From Vibrio pomeroyi (GTDB taxonomy: Bacteria; Pseudomonadota; Gammaproteobacteria; Enterobacterales; Vibrionaceae): a DNA stretch of 64,000 nt. The notes under the pieces were generated by a model. It saw only the letters and a program-made list of their open reading frames with translations, was not told the DNA's origin and did not search any database. The stretch is taken from the NCBI RefSeq assembly GCF_024347595.1, contig NZ_AP025507.1, positions 744,001-808,000 on the forward strand, in the 5' to 3' direction. The position numbers were made by a program, and so were the translations under genes. Positions 33,984 through 43,351 of the stretch are shown here, in pieces (position 1 is the stretch's first letter; each line of letters begins with the position of its first letter).

Positions 33984-34976
33984 TTAGAAGTCATAACGTA
34001 CACCTAGACGAAGAGTGTCTTCGCCAGCAGTAACTAGACCATTTGCATCTTTAGCTTCATCTAAGCCATTAAGGTAATATGCAACATATGTACGGAAGTT
34101 GCTGTTTAACTTGTAGTAACCAGCTAGCTCGATGCCGTCAACAGAGTCTGCTGTAGAGCCGTTTGCTGCTTCGTCTTCTTGATACGTGTAAACAACCGCA
34201 GCTGAGATTTGTTTAGTGAATTTGTATTGTGCTGCAAATTCCATAGCGGTAAACGACTTATCCTGAATTAAGACTGCTTTATCATTTACATCACCTGTTG
34301 AATATGTCGCTGCTAGGTAAAGGTTATCTAAAGAGTACGCTAGACCAGCTAGGATTTGGTCGGCACTACCGTTACCCGCACCTAGGTCTTCACCAGAGTA
34401 CGCTAAACCAAGGTCTAGGCCGAATGGTAGTGAGTAAACACCAGAAATCCCGTAACCATCAGAGTCTTTTTCGCTGTTTGTTTTGTAAGTTGCTTCTAAC
34501 TGAAGTGCATCAAAACCGCCACGGTATGCAATAACGCCATCTTCTTTATCAGATGCTGCATCGAATACTTGTTGAACACCAGAGAACTCAGTGATATCCG
34601 TAAAATCAGAAACGATTACTGAAGCCATGTCTTGGCGACCAAAAGAAACCGCCTGGCCATCGAAATCAACACCAGCGTACATGTAACGGTTATTAAACGT
34701 GTTATCGCCAGTACCTTGTTCCGCTTCATAAAAGCCGAAAGCAGAAACAGAGTCAGTCAGTTGAGTTTTACCGCCAATGTTCAGACGGAAACGAGTTTCA
34801 TCGCTCATCGAACCTTCAATTTCAGCGCCTTTCGACGTTCCAATGAAGTCACCACGGAATTCAGCACGACCGCCAATCTTAAGCTCAGTACCGTCAGAGC
34901 TGTAAACTGTTGCTGCTAGAGATGAACCTGAAACTAGTGCTGCTACCACTGCAGAAGCTAGAACTGCCTTTTTCAT
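33984..34976 (-). CDS. General porin, 330 residues
   Basis: The protein has a signal peptide (residues 1-21, ending SLAA), then a series of alternating beta strands ending in a C-terminal phenylalanine (RYDF), the hallmark of outer-membrane barrels. It is a trimeric gram-negative porin by pattern (ELKIGGRAEFRGDF start). It allows diffusion of small solutes. A GTG two codons upstream is open; the ATG at 34976 has AAGG upstream and starts at the usual MKKAV. It is a single-gene unit with a long leader. Confidence 0.9.
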   Translation of the reverse strand: MKKAVLASAVVAALVSGSSLAATVYSSDGTELKIGGRAEFRGDFIGTSKGAEIEGSMSDETRFRLNIGGKTQLTDSVSAFGFYEAEQGTGDNTFNNRYMYAGVDFDGQAVSFGRQDMASVIVSDFTDITEFSGVQQVFDAASDKEDGVIAYRGGFDALQLEATYKTNSEKDSDGYGISGVYSLPFGLDLGLAYSGEDLGAGNGSADQILAGLAYSLDNLYLAATYSTGDVNDKAVLIQDKSFTAMEFAAQYKFTKQISAAVVYTYQEDEAANGSTADSVDGIELAGYYKLNSNFRTYVAYYLNGLDEAKDANGLVTAGEDTLRLGVRYDF

Positions 34977-35353
34977 AATCACTTACCTTGTATTTTAAAA
35001 TCCGTGAGCAATACGCTCTCCGTTTCGATATGAAGCTAATTTAGAGCAGGTAAATTAAGCTTTCATTTCTATAAAATTACATTTTCGTGAATAGGGAACT
35101 TTTTTAAGTGTTGATTTTATTGCACTTTTATTTCATTTGGCTGAGTGGTTTGTGAATAATTATCCAAATTGGAAGTTTTGAAGCAGCCATTTGTGCTAGT
35201 TTCGCTTTGAAAGAGGTGAGGATGCTATGAGTGAACTCTAGGTGTTGAACTGTACTTGTTAGATCGATTAACTGCTTGTACTGGTTAAGATATCCTCTAT
35301 GATGCAAAAACTGACAAGAGAATAGGTTTTGCTCAACAAGATGGAGTAGTTGG
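34977..35353. other. Divergent promoter region of the porin and AstE-like genes
   Basis: About 377 AT-rich bases that must hold both promoters and the porin leader. I could not identify a specific operator; an sRNA cannot be ruled out, but no terminator is visible. Confidence 0.45.
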
Positions 35354-36373
35354 ATGAAAACAGAGTACTTAGGCGATGTTTTACAAGGTAGGCAGGTTAT
35401 TGGCTCCTTGAATGTTGAAGACTTACAGGTTGGAGAGCATCAGTTTTGGTTTCAAGTGACCAGTGATGGACTAGGTCAACCTAAAAACATGCCGGTTTCT
35501 GTTTTTAAAGGCAGCCAAGATGGTCCTAAGTTGATGATAACGGCCGGTATTCACGGCGATGAACTGAACGGTGTATTGGCGGCTCAGCAAATTATCAGAG
35601 ACTTGGTGGGTAAAACACTGAAAGGTACGGTGACAATTGTACCTACGGTGAACTTGTCCGGTTTGCTAAATCACAGTCGTGACTTCATCTCTTCCGATCC
35701 GGGTTCATGCCCTGCAAATCTCAACCGCCTCTTTCCCGGTGATGCTCACGGACTAGCGGCAGAGCGCTTTGTTGCGTCACTTTGGGAGCGCTTACTCAAA
35801 CACAATGCCACCTTCGCCGTTGACCTTCATACCCAAACTCGTGGTGCAGTTTACCCACTTTATGTGTTTGCAGATTATCGCATAGAGCAATGTTTAGACA
35901 TGGCGAGGCTGATGCAACCCGACTGTGTACTTAATGATCCTGGCGACCCCGGGATTCTTGAAACGGTTTGGAATCGCAGTGGTATACCGAGCATCACTGT
36001 CGAAGTAGGGATGGGGAAGTTTACTCAACCTGACATGATTCAAAGAGCGGTAGACGGCGTTTTGAATATGCTCTCCTATTACGAGATGCTAGAGGTCGAT
36101 GGACTAGATCCGTTAGAGACAAAGCAACTGCCAAGCATGGATTGGATTGAAGGTAACAATGTGGTGTCTATCCGTGCTGATATTGGTGGTTTTGTACTGC
36201 CTCAGGTTGAGCTTTTGCAAAGCGTGGAGCAAGATGACCTGTTAGCCATTCAATATGATGCGTTCGGCAATGAATGTCGTCGTTATCATGCGCCATCTTC
36301 TGGTCGTGTACTTAGTTATAACGTGGATGCATTAAGAGAACCGGGTGCTTTGGTGTGCCGCTTATTGAGCTAG
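35354..36373 (+). CDS. AstE/aspartoacylase-family zinc deacylase
   Basis: The 339-residue protein has the M14-like zinc site of succinylglutamate desuccinylase/aspartoacylase proteins: H67 and E70 in GIHGDE, H159 in VDLHT, and catalytic E217 in TVEVGMG. A small C-terminal beta-rich domain (about 260-339) follows. It should remove an acyl group from an amino acid amine. GGAG lies seven bases before the ATG. No arginine catabolism genes are adjacent, so its substrate may differ from AstE's. Confidence 0.88.
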   Translation: MKTEYLGDVLQGRQVIGSLNVEDLQVGEHQFWFQVTSDGLGQPKNMPVSVFKGSQDGPKLMITAGIHGDELNGVLAAQQIIRDLVGKTLKGTVTIVPTVNLSGLLNHSRDFISSDPGSCPANLNRLFPGDAHGLAAERFVASLWERLLKHNATFAVDLHTQTRGAVYPLYVFADYRIEQCLDMARLMQPDCVLNDPGDPGILETVWNRSGIPSITVEVGMGKFTQPDMIQRAVDGVLNMLSYYEMLEVDGLDPLETKQLPSMDWIEGNNVVSIRADIGGFVLPQVELLQSVEQDDLLAIQYDAFGNECRRYHAPSSGRVLSYNVDALREPGALVCRLLS

Positions 36374-36410
36374 TAATTAGTTAGACAGCGACTAGGTTTG
36401 CCATTCGAAA

Positions 36411-36441
36411 CGTGAAAAAAAAGACCGAGCTAGGCTCGGTC
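36411..36441 (-). terminator. Second hairpin downstream of the scs genes
   Basis: On the minus strand GACCGAGC/GCTCGGTC with a 3-base loop is followed by a long T run. On the plus strand it lies just after the AstE-like stop, so it may end either side. Confidence 0.7.
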
Positions 36442-36570
36442 AAAGGACAGTTGTCTAGAGTTAACACGTCTTGGACTCGTCGACAGAACTGCTTTTAGAG
36501 TAAGCAGGATAAATTAAGAACCCATTGCGAGATGATGACACTTCGACTGCTTTTTTATTTCAAGCCATAA

Positions 36571-36604
36571 AAAAGCCTGCTGCGGGTTAACGCAAGTAGG
36601 CTTT
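36571..36604 (-). terminator. Intrinsic terminator of the scs operon
   Basis: On the minus strand AAAGCCTACTTGCG pairs with CGCAGCAGGCTTT (one bulge and one mismatch) around a 6-base loop, followed by T residues, about 60 bases past the scsC stop. Confidence 0.85.
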
Positions 36605-36666
36605 ATCAATTTCGTCTTCAAGTTTAGCTAAGGCTCACAACCTTTCTAAAACCTTACTAGATTCAA

Positions 36667-37386
36667 TTAGAAAGCGTCATCCACAATGTCTTTTAGTCGG
36701 TCGTAAGGCACATACCCCGGTAAGACCTGACCATTCATCATTAGCGTTGGTGTACCTGTTAAGCCTAGTGCGCTAAAGGTTTGGTGGTTAGTCATTAACG
36801 TGTTGCTTTGTTCTGTCGTTGTCTCTAACTGCGCTTCAGTGCCTGTTTTTTTCGCTACCGCTTGGAGTGACGATTTTGTGTGACTGCCGCTTTTCGCCAT
36901 CAGTAATCGATCGACTTCAGGGAAGGCTTCCGGGTTGTCTTTCCATACCTTCATCGCGTATAGCGCCGCATTGGTATTAAGACCGCTCACTTGTTGCTGC
37001 TTAAACGACAGGTAGACATTGATGATCTTGATGTCACTGTTTTCTGAGGCTAATTGAACTAAACCTTTTTCCAAACGTTTACAGAAAGGACAGTTGTAGT
37101 CGGTGAAGTTGATGATTACCGATTTGCCATCCGGATTTCCTGTAATTGGGTGAGCGTCATTGTTGTACAACCAATCATGGCTTTCTGCTTGAGCTTTCTT
37201 CGCTTGCGCTTGGCCGGCCACATACTGCTCTAAGCTGGTATGCAAACCCGAAATAGTCGAAGGGTTTTCCTTCAGAAACTGATTAATTTCTTCAAGTTGT
37301 TGGGTTTGTTCTTTGCTTAGTTCAGCGAAGGCATTGGTGCTCATCAGTGAGCCTAAAATCAGTGCGCTAATCAGATGTTTTTTCAT
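36667..37386 (-). CDS. scsC: Periplasmic DsbA-family thiol oxidoreductase ScsC
   Basis: The 239-residue protein has a signal peptide (1-21, ending AFA), an N-terminal helical segment of the ScsC/DsbG-like kind (about 25-75), and a DsbA-like thioredoxin fold with CPFC in DYNCPFCKRLEKGL and the cis-proline segment LTGTPTLMM. ScsC proteins are kept reduced by ScsB and repair or shuffle disulfides under copper stress. It is the last gene of the scsB-scsD-scsC order, 120 bases after scsD. Confidence 0.85.
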   Translation of the reverse strand: MKKHLISALILGSLMSTNAFAELSKEQTQQLEEINQFLKENPSTISGLHTSLEQYVAGQAQAKKAQAESHDWLYNNDAHPITGNPDGKSVIINFTDYNCPFCKRLEKGLVQLASENSDIKIINVYLSFKQQQVSGLNTNAALYAMKVWKDNPEAFPEVDRLLMAKSGSHTKSSLQAVAKKTGTEAQLETTTEQSNTLMTNHQTFSALGLTGTPTLMMNGQVLPGYVPYDRLKDIVDDAF

Positions 37387-37506
37387 ATTATGTATTCTCT
37401 AATTCTTGATAATCGTGAGCGCTCATTAGGTCGCGCTCACGGTATTATTGTTTGTTAAATTGGCTTTAGTTGGCTCATTTGCTTGGCTTTTTTCTTGGTA
37501 AGCGAG

Positions 37507-38076
37507 TTATGCAAAATAGGCTCTTAACCACAGTCCGATAGGGGAAGTCACGCCAGTTGCGATACTGCTGATCTTTCCGTCTTTGATGATGACGATGCTT
37601 GGAGTGACATTGACGCCCCAACTTCTGCTGATTGACCCAGAAAGATCATTGATCACAGGGAAGTCATACTCTTTTGCATCCAAGTAGCGTTGCACTCGTT
37701 CATCGGGTCCTGATGAAAGGGCGACCGTAACGACTTGGTGAGAGTCATTGAAGCTATTGACGGTTGGGCTCACGAACTTGCAAGCACCACACCAAGTTGC
37801 CCAAAAATAGACAATGATAGGCTTACCGTTTTTACTGAGCTCGATAACATCAATATCCTCACCTTGCAGTGATTGACCTACGATTGGAATCGCATCTCCT
37901 TGAGGCATGCTTCTGCTGTGATAAAAATCCATAGCAAATGAAACCACGGCAACGATCAGTATCATTGAGACCAGTTCCTTTCCCCACTTTTTAAGACGAC
38001 TTGGCTTTTTCGCCTCACCCTTTACAGGCTGGTCTTTGGTCGTGTTGGGCTTCTCTTCATTGTTGGGAGTCTTCAT
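37507..38076 (-). CDS. scsD: Membrane-tethered thioredoxin-like protein ScsD
   Basis: The protein of about 189 residues has a charged N-terminus, one membrane helix (about 33-52) and a periplasmic thioredoxin domain with the active site WCGAC (in YFWATWCGACKF) and a cis-proline region VNVTPSIVI. It should transfer electrons in the envelope with ScsB. A GTG one codon upstream is open; I prefer the ATG at 38076, which has GAGG six bases ahead. Stop of scsB and start of scsD touch, so translation is coupled. Confidence 0.85.
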   Translation of the reverse strand: MKTPNNEEKPNTTKDQPVKGEAKKPSRLKKWGKELVSMILIVAVVSFAMDFYHSRSMPQGDAIPIVGQSLQGEDIDVIELSKNGKPIIVYFWATWCGACKFVSPTVNSFNDSHQVVTVALSSGPDERVQRYLDAKEYDFPVINDLSGSISRSWGVNVTPSIVIIKDGKISSIATGVTSPIGLWLRAYFA

Positions 38077-38079
38077 CAC

Positions 38080-40191
38080 TTACCTCGCAGCATCGATGGC
38101 TTGAACGACAGTGTCACTGTCCAGAATCACGGGCAGTGGAATACCGCTTTTATAGCTTGGGCCATACACGATATTAAATGGCACACCAAATCGTCCGTTA
38201 CTTTGTAAGTATTGAGTGACGCTTTCACTTGGTGTTGTCCAATCGCCTTTCATCAAAACAATGTCTTCTTGATGTAGGTGACTGTAAACCGGATCTTGAA
38301 GAATCACGCCGATCTTGTTCGCCTTACAGGTGATACACCATTCAGCTGTCACATCGACAAATACGGTTTTACCTTCATCGATCAATTGAGGAATTTGTTT
38401 CGCATCCAGCTTTTGCCAAGCAAGATCATCAACGATAGGTGTCGCCCAGTTATCTGCTGTAACACTACCGACAATTAGAGCTGCACCAAACATCAAGGTA
38501 GTGGTTGCCATGATAGGTATAAGTACTTTACGACCTAATTTCATGCCAATCCAAACCAGTACTGAAATCACGATAAACAGTGACAGCAAGATGGTTGGGG
38601 ACTTGCCAATGAATGGGCTAAGTAGGCTTGTTAACCACAGGCTGGTGATGAACATCATTAAGCCAAATACCAGCTTAACCTTGAACATCCAAGCGCCCGG
38701 TTTTGGTAGCAGTTTGGTGAGGCTCGGGAACAGAGCGAAAATAAGCCAAGGTGCGCTCATACCAATACCAAGTGCGATGAAGATCGCCCACAGCTCTTGG
38801 TAGCTTGCGCCTAGCGCGTAAGCGACGGCGGTTCCCAGGAATGGTGCACTACAAGGTGTTGCTAACAGCGTGGCAAACATACCTTGAACAAAGTGACCTG
38901 AGTGTGAGTCATCGCCTTTGGTTGCCATCCATGTGTTTAAACCCGATGGCAGTCTGAATTCGAATAAACCAAGTAGGTTGGTTGAGAACAGTAGGGTAAT
39001 GATCAGCATAAACCCGATAAACCAAACGTTTTGGAATTGGATTCCCCAACCAATCGCATTACCGCCCACTTTGAGCACTGTCATGCCTAAAGCTAAGAGT
39101 GCAAACGAGGTGATGACACCCATAGCCGATGCTAGGAATGAGATTCGGATGTGCCGGTTTGATGCACCTTGATTTTGAATGATGCTGTTTAGCTTCATTC
39201 CTAATACAGGTAAAACACACGGCATGATATTAAGGATCAAGCCACCAATTAAGGCAAAGCCAATCATCGCAATAAAGCTAGTATTGCTTGATTGATAGGC
39301 AATAGGCTCTGAGCCAACCTGAGCCGTCATCTCTTCAGCAAAGTTAGTATCTGAAACCGTGACGCTAACGGTGCGATCCGTTAAGTCGACGTCACCAATC
39401 CAGTTACTCACATCGAAAACGGCCGTCATTGTGTTGTCTGTGATATGAACAGTTGGCTGAGAGAAGAAATCGTCAATCACTTCTTGGCCATCAATCAATA
39501 CCATTGGCTTATCCCAGCCTTCTTTACTCGTCAGCTGAGTCACCAGTTGCTGCTTGCTCTTGTCCCAAAACAGACCATTTACTGAAGTTCGGTTTGCTTC
39601 GCGTGGTGACTGGCTCATGCCTTGATTGAACAAGAACATAGCTTCTTCATCGAGCTCTAATGTTTGTGGGTCGATCGGCAGTTCGATGTCGTAATCGGTT
39701 AACACGCAGATATTCGTGCACGACGGAAAGGTGAACGAAGCCTTGAAGATGGCTGGCTTAGTGTTGTCTTTCAGTGTGAGTGTGACCGGAAAGCTGACGT
39801 GCTTTTTGTAGCCCAACGTCATTACGTCTAGCTGCTCGTAGTACTTCGGAATTGGCCAATGCCACTCTACCGACTCAATGTTTGTTGAACCAGACCAGTC
39901 CCAGCTTGGAGGTATGCCACCTTCGCCTGGGCTGCGCCAATAGGTTTTCCAGTCGCCGTCGAGCACGACATCCAGCACGGTTTGAATCTTAGAACCGTCA
40001 TCCGACTGTTCACCTGTCGACATCATTCGCATTTTGACTGGAGGGTGTTCAGGCACGCTAAGCCAGCCTGTAGTCTGTGCTAAAGCATTAAATGATGTCA
40101 TGACCAAAATGGCAGTGACTATAGTTTTCGCGCATGTACGCATACAGAATGCCAATGAATCGACAAACTTAGTTAGTAGTGTGTTGTACAC
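38080..40191 (-). CDS. scsB: DsbD-like thiol reductant transporter ScsB
   Basis: The 703-residue protein has a signal segment, a periplasmic N-terminal domain with FPSCTNIC (about residues 155-162), an eight-helix CcdA/DsbD membrane core with the two electron-carrying cysteines in IMPCVLPVLG and LATPCSAPFLG, and a C-terminal thioredoxin domain with WCITC in TAEWCITCK. It carries electrons from cytoplasmic thioredoxin to periplasmic ScsC and ScsD. The GTG start at 40191 has GGAG eight bases before it; no strong Shine-Dalgarno supports the internal ATG at 40146. Copper-stress role is known of the family. Confidence 0.9.
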   Translation of the reverse strand: MYNTLLTKFVDSLAFCMRTCAKTIVTAILVMTSFNALAQTTGWLSVPEHPPVKMRMMSTGEQSDDGSKIQTVLDVVLDGDWKTYWRSPGEGGIPPSWDWSGSTNIESVEWHWPIPKYYEQLDVMTLGYKKHVSFPVTLTLKDNTKPAIFKASFTFPSCTNICVLTDYDIELPIDPQTLELDEEAMFLFNQGMSQSPREANRTSVNGLFWDKSKQQLVTQLTSKEGWDKPMVLIDGQEVIDDFFSQPTVHITDNTMTAVFDVSNWIGDVDLTDRTVSVTVSDTNFAEEMTAQVGSEPIAYQSSNTSFIAMIGFALIGGLILNIMPCVLPVLGMKLNSIIQNQGASNRHIRISFLASAMGVITSFALLALGMTVLKVGGNAIGWGIQFQNVWFIGFMLIITLLFSTNLLGLFEFRLPSGLNTWMATKGDDSHSGHFVQGMFATLLATPCSAPFLGTAVAYALGASYQELWAIFIALGIGMSAPWLIFALFPSLTKLLPKPGAWMFKVKLVFGLMMFITSLWLTSLLSPFIGKSPTILLSLFIVISVLVWIGMKLGRKVLIPIMATTTLMFGAALIVGSVTADNWATPIVDDLAWQKLDAKQIPQLIDEGKTVFVDVTAEWCITCKANKIGVILQDPVYSHLHQEDIVLMKGDWTTPSESVTQYLQSNGRFGVPFNIVYGPSYKSGIPLPVILDSDTVVQAIDAAR

Positions 40192-40238
40192 AAATGTATC
40201 TCCAAAAAATAAATAAAAGGGTGGAATAGCCCGGTTAT

Positions 40239-40715
40239 TTACTCTCTAAATATACAGTGCTTTAGGTGTAGGCGGTGTTTTGTTGGTCGAGTAGAGCGAT
40301 GGTTGTCTCTAGATAATCTCGATATATGAGGTGAAAGGCTGAATGCGACAGCGATAAATAGAATGAAAGGGATCAGCCAACCGGTTTTCGGTGTGGCGAA
40401 GGTGAGCATTTTCGAGCTCAGGTCACAGGCGCTAGAATTCGGTGCTGTCAGTGATTTAGACGCATCTGAACTAAAAACGCTGGCATAAAGCTCAGACATT
40501 TTGTCAAATGAAGCGATAGTGGCTTGTGGGTCGCTGGTTTCAGAACCTATGTGTGTTGATTGGCTAACAGAAGCCTTAGAAAACGTCACTTTATTTGCAG
40601 ACAGCGTACTTGCCAGACAAGTTACGATAACCAGTCCGGTAAGAAGAAGCGCCCAAAGCGATTGCTTTTGTTGGCGGTTCTGTTGGGATAAAAAAAGTAG
40701 CGATGTATTCAGCAA
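40239..40715 (-). CDS. Small two-helix membrane protein upstream of scsB
   Basis: The ORF of about 158 residues has a membrane helix near residues 20-40, a serine-rich stretch, CDLSSKMLTF, and a second hydrophobic segment near 110-128. The tail ends in a basic histidine-containing run. It lies 47 bases before scsB on the same strand and is probably the first gene of that operon. I do not recognise the family. The start is uncertain: only TTG or CTG codons are available and no Shine-Dalgarno is seen. Confidence 0.5.
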   Translation of the reverse strand: MLNTSLLFLSQQNRQQKQSLWALLLTGLVIVTCLASTLSANKVTFSKASVSQSTHIGSETSDPQATIASFDKMSELYASVFSSDASKSLTAPNSSACDLSSKMLTFATPKTGWLIPFILFIAVAFSLSPHISRLSRDNHRSTRPTKHRLHLKHCIFRE

Positions 40716-41081
40716 ATCAGTCAGTAATCGAATCAGTTAGTATTTAACACGGGTTAGAAGCAGGCTAGCTTAGATAACTTTGCTGCGTGCCACAAGTCAT
40801 AAAATTGTCAAAGTCACAGGGGCACATAAACGACAAACTCAGAGGCTAAGGCATCGCATTTTCACTTAAGTTCATAATAATCTGTTCTTTTTTGCTATTC
40901 GCTGTTTTGTTGACCAAAGTCGTGACTTCCCTTGAGCAGTATATAATTAGCAAAGGTGTTCGACTGAATAAAAAAGAGCGATAAAACAGATACAAAAAAG
41001 CCCAACCGTTCGTTAGGAACTCGATTGGGCTTTTTCCGCTAGCGTTGAAGTTCAGAACTCCAAGCCTTCTAATGGGTAATC
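40716..41081. other. Intergenic region upstream of the scs operon
   Basis: About 366 bases containing the terminator of the gene to the right (40994-41036) and presumably the scs promoter. I found no recognisable copper-responsive operator by eye. Confidence 0.45.
40994..41036 (-). terminator. Intrinsic terminator of the 82-residue gene
   Basis: AAAAAGCCCAA pairs with TTGGGCTTTTT over 19 intervening bases that contain a GTTC/GAAC inner stem. T runs are present in both directions. Confidence 0.88.
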
Positions 41082-41330
41082 TTAGTGATTACGACGTGGG
41101 CCGTTACGCACTAGGTCTTTACCATTTTCAAAGACTTCTTGAGTGATCCAGCGAGCAAGCAGAACTTTGTGGCTGCTGTTGAATACAGCAACGAAGTGAC
41201 GACCATCTGAATTATTGGTTGCCATGCCTACGCCTTCAACCCCTTCAAGGCCCAAACCGCCAGCTTCCACTGAAATTAGGAATTTTTCTAGCTCTTCTAG
41301 AGACTCAATAACATCAAGTTCGTTGTTCAT
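41082..41330 (-). CDS. 82-residue protein of unknown function
   Basis: A small soluble protein with an acidic N-terminal helix (LDVIESLEELEKFL) and a short beta-rich C-terminal half (GRHFVAVFNSSHKVLLARWIT). There are no cysteines and no signal peptide. It has an independent terminator. I do not recognise a domain. The ORF's composition and its own terminator make it convincing as a gene. Confidence 0.7.
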   Translation of the reverse strand: MNNELDVIESLEELEKFLISVEAGGLGLEGVEGVGMATNNSDGRHFVAVFNSSHKVLLARWITQEVFENGKDLVRNGPRRNH

Positions 41331-41582
41331 TTTTCTATTCTCTTGCTGTGAGCCAACATCGGATTCAAGGCATTTTAATGCATGTGCCTAGGTGACGATA
41401 TTGGCCGTTGTTCTTTGTTGGTTGCGTACTCTACAGGTCATAAGAGGGGATTGGAACTCTCAAATATTAGAGGCGGACTGATATTTTGCGAATTTTTAAC
41501 ACAACATACCTTTAAATGATTGTTATCCATATTCTTTTTACTACTATTTATAGGGTCAATTTAGACAATAATAGGAATTAAT

Positions 41583-43187
41583 ATGATGAAGGTTTGGCGT
41601 TGTCTATTGTTAATGTTGGCGTTTGTCGCATTTGGAAGTTATGCACAAAGCGTCGAGAAAATAGCACAAGTACAAGATCAGCTGATGCTCGATCTGGCAA
41701 CACTAGAAACGGCGCACGATGCTGAGAAACCCTTTCTTGAAGATATATTAAGGCGCAAGAACCAAGGCTTGCGCGAAGATATATTCACCCAGTTATCATC
41801 CGATAAGAAAGAAGAGCTCAATATTGTTCTTGCTCAGCAGGTTGAACTATTACAAAAATTATTGTCATTGAATGATATTAAAATCGTTTCAATGAGCAAA
41901 GAAAACCGTTCGACAGAGGGTGATGCTAAGAAACGTCTTGAGCTTCGTATTCAAAAACGAATCGGGATGATGGATGTTTATTATCAGCAATTAGCTAAGA
42001 CACTCGATTGGTCAAAAGAGCGTGGTATTGATGTTGCCGTCCCTGAAGCTGATCTCAAAACGGCGCTGGTGGCTCGTTCTAAATATCTGACTAACGCCAT
42101 TCTTTACACCGATACACAGCGACAAGATCTTGAAGCACGCCTATCTTTCGTGAATGAAGAAGAGAAAGCGGTCATTAAAAAGGAACTGGAACGCTTCAGT
42201 GAACGTACCAGTGTTATGGTGGTGAGCTTAGAAGAAACCATCACCTTGATGGAACCGTTTGGCGTCGATGTTACCTCTTACAAGCGTGTGCTATTAGCAA
42301 CGACGGGCGACATTAACGCCGATGTATTGGATGTGGATGTCGCACTAGAGCTATTAGACGGTTGGTTACGTTCGTTCAGCTCATGGGCTTTTGAGAACAC
42401 CCCTTCTTTTATCGTCAAACTCGCTCTGTTTCTCGGTATTTTGTACGTCACTCGCCTAATTGCTAACGTAGCTCGTAAGACGGTTCGCAAGAGCGTTTCG
42501 CACTCTAAGATGGACTTTAGTGTATTGATGCAAGATTTCTTTGTATCAATCGCATCCAAAGCGGTTGTGTTTGTCGGTTTGCTTATCGCCCTATCTCAAA
42601 TAGGGATCGAGCTAGCACCGCTATTAACCGGTTTCGGTGTCGCGGGTGTCATCATTGGTTTTGCATTGCAAGATACGCTGTCTAACTTCGCGTCTGGCTT
42701 GATGATCTTGATTTACCGTCCTTACGATGTTGGTGACATGGTTAAAGTCGCGGGTGTTCAAGGCACAGTAAAAGACATGAGCTTAGTATCGACAACGGTT
42801 CAAACTATCGATAACCAACGCTTGGTGATCCCGAACAACAAGATCTGGGGTGACGTTATCAATAACATCACAGCAGAGCGCGTGAGACGTGTGGATATGG
42901 TGTTTGGCATCGGTTATTCAGATGACATCGATAAAGCGAAAGCTGTATTGAACGACATCATTATTGCGCACCCTCTAGTGCTTAAAAAGCCTGAGCATAT
43001 GATCAAGCTGCATACCTTGAATACATCTTCTGTAGACTTCGTGGTAAGACCGTGGGTTAAGACAGACGATTACTGGGATGTATATTGGGATGTGACGGAA
43101 ACTGTGAAGAAACGCTTCGATGAAGAAGGTATCACGATTCCATTCCCGCAACGAGATGTGCATATTTACAATCACGAAGAGAGTTAA
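41583..43187 (+). CDS. MscS-family mechanosensitive channel
   Basis: The 534-residue protein has a signal peptide (ending SYA), a long helical periplasmic domain (about 25-275), three to four membrane helices (about 280-400) and an MscS beta domain. The pore helix region carries the MscS signature IIGFALQDTLSNFASGLMIL, and the beta domain starts RPYDVGDMVKVAGVQGTVKDM. It releases solutes on hypo-osmotic shock. The extended periplasmic coiled region is as in the larger MscS relatives. A terminator follows. Confidence 0.9.
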   Translation: MMKVWRCLLLMLAFVAFGSYAQSVEKIAQVQDQLMLDLATLETAHDAEKPFLEDILRRKNQGLREDIFTQLSSDKKEELNIVLAQQVELLQKLLSLNDIKIVSMSKENRSTEGDAKKRLELRIQKRIGMMDVYYQQLAKTLDWSKERGIDVAVPEADLKTALVARSKYLTNAILYTDTQRQDLEARLSFVNEEEKAVIKKELERFSERTSVMVVSLEETITLMEPFGVDVTSYKRVLLATTGDINADVLDVDVALELLDGWLRSFSSWAFENTPSFIVKLALFLGILYVTRLIANVARKTVRKSVSHSKMDFSVLMQDFFVSIASKAVVFVGLLIALSQIGIELAPLLTGFGVAGVIIGFALQDTLSNFASGLMILIYRPYDVGDMVKVAGVQGTVKDMSLVSTTVQTIDNQRLVIPNNKIWGDVINNITAERVRRVDMVFGIGYSDDIDKAKAVLNDIIIAHPLVLKKPEHMIKLHTLNTSSVDFVVRPWVKTDDYWDVYWDVTETVKKRFDEEGITIPFPQRDVHIYNHEES

Positions 43188-43221
43188 TTCGTCTAAAAGT
43201 CGATTTCTTCATGTGACAATC

Positions 43222-43251
43222 AAATGGACGCCAAATAGGTGTCCATTTTTG
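43222..43251 (+). terminator. Intrinsic terminator after the MscS-family gene
   Basis: AAATGGAC-GCC pairs with GG-T-GTCCATTT (one internal mismatch) around AAATA, followed by T residues. Confidence 0.8.
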
Positions 43252-43351
43252 TTGGAGGCCAGTTTATCTGAACCTCGTTCTTTTATGTCACTTCACGCTA
43301 GTCAGAATTGCGTTATCATGGGGCAGGCTCAGTCTGGATAGTTGAAATCGA

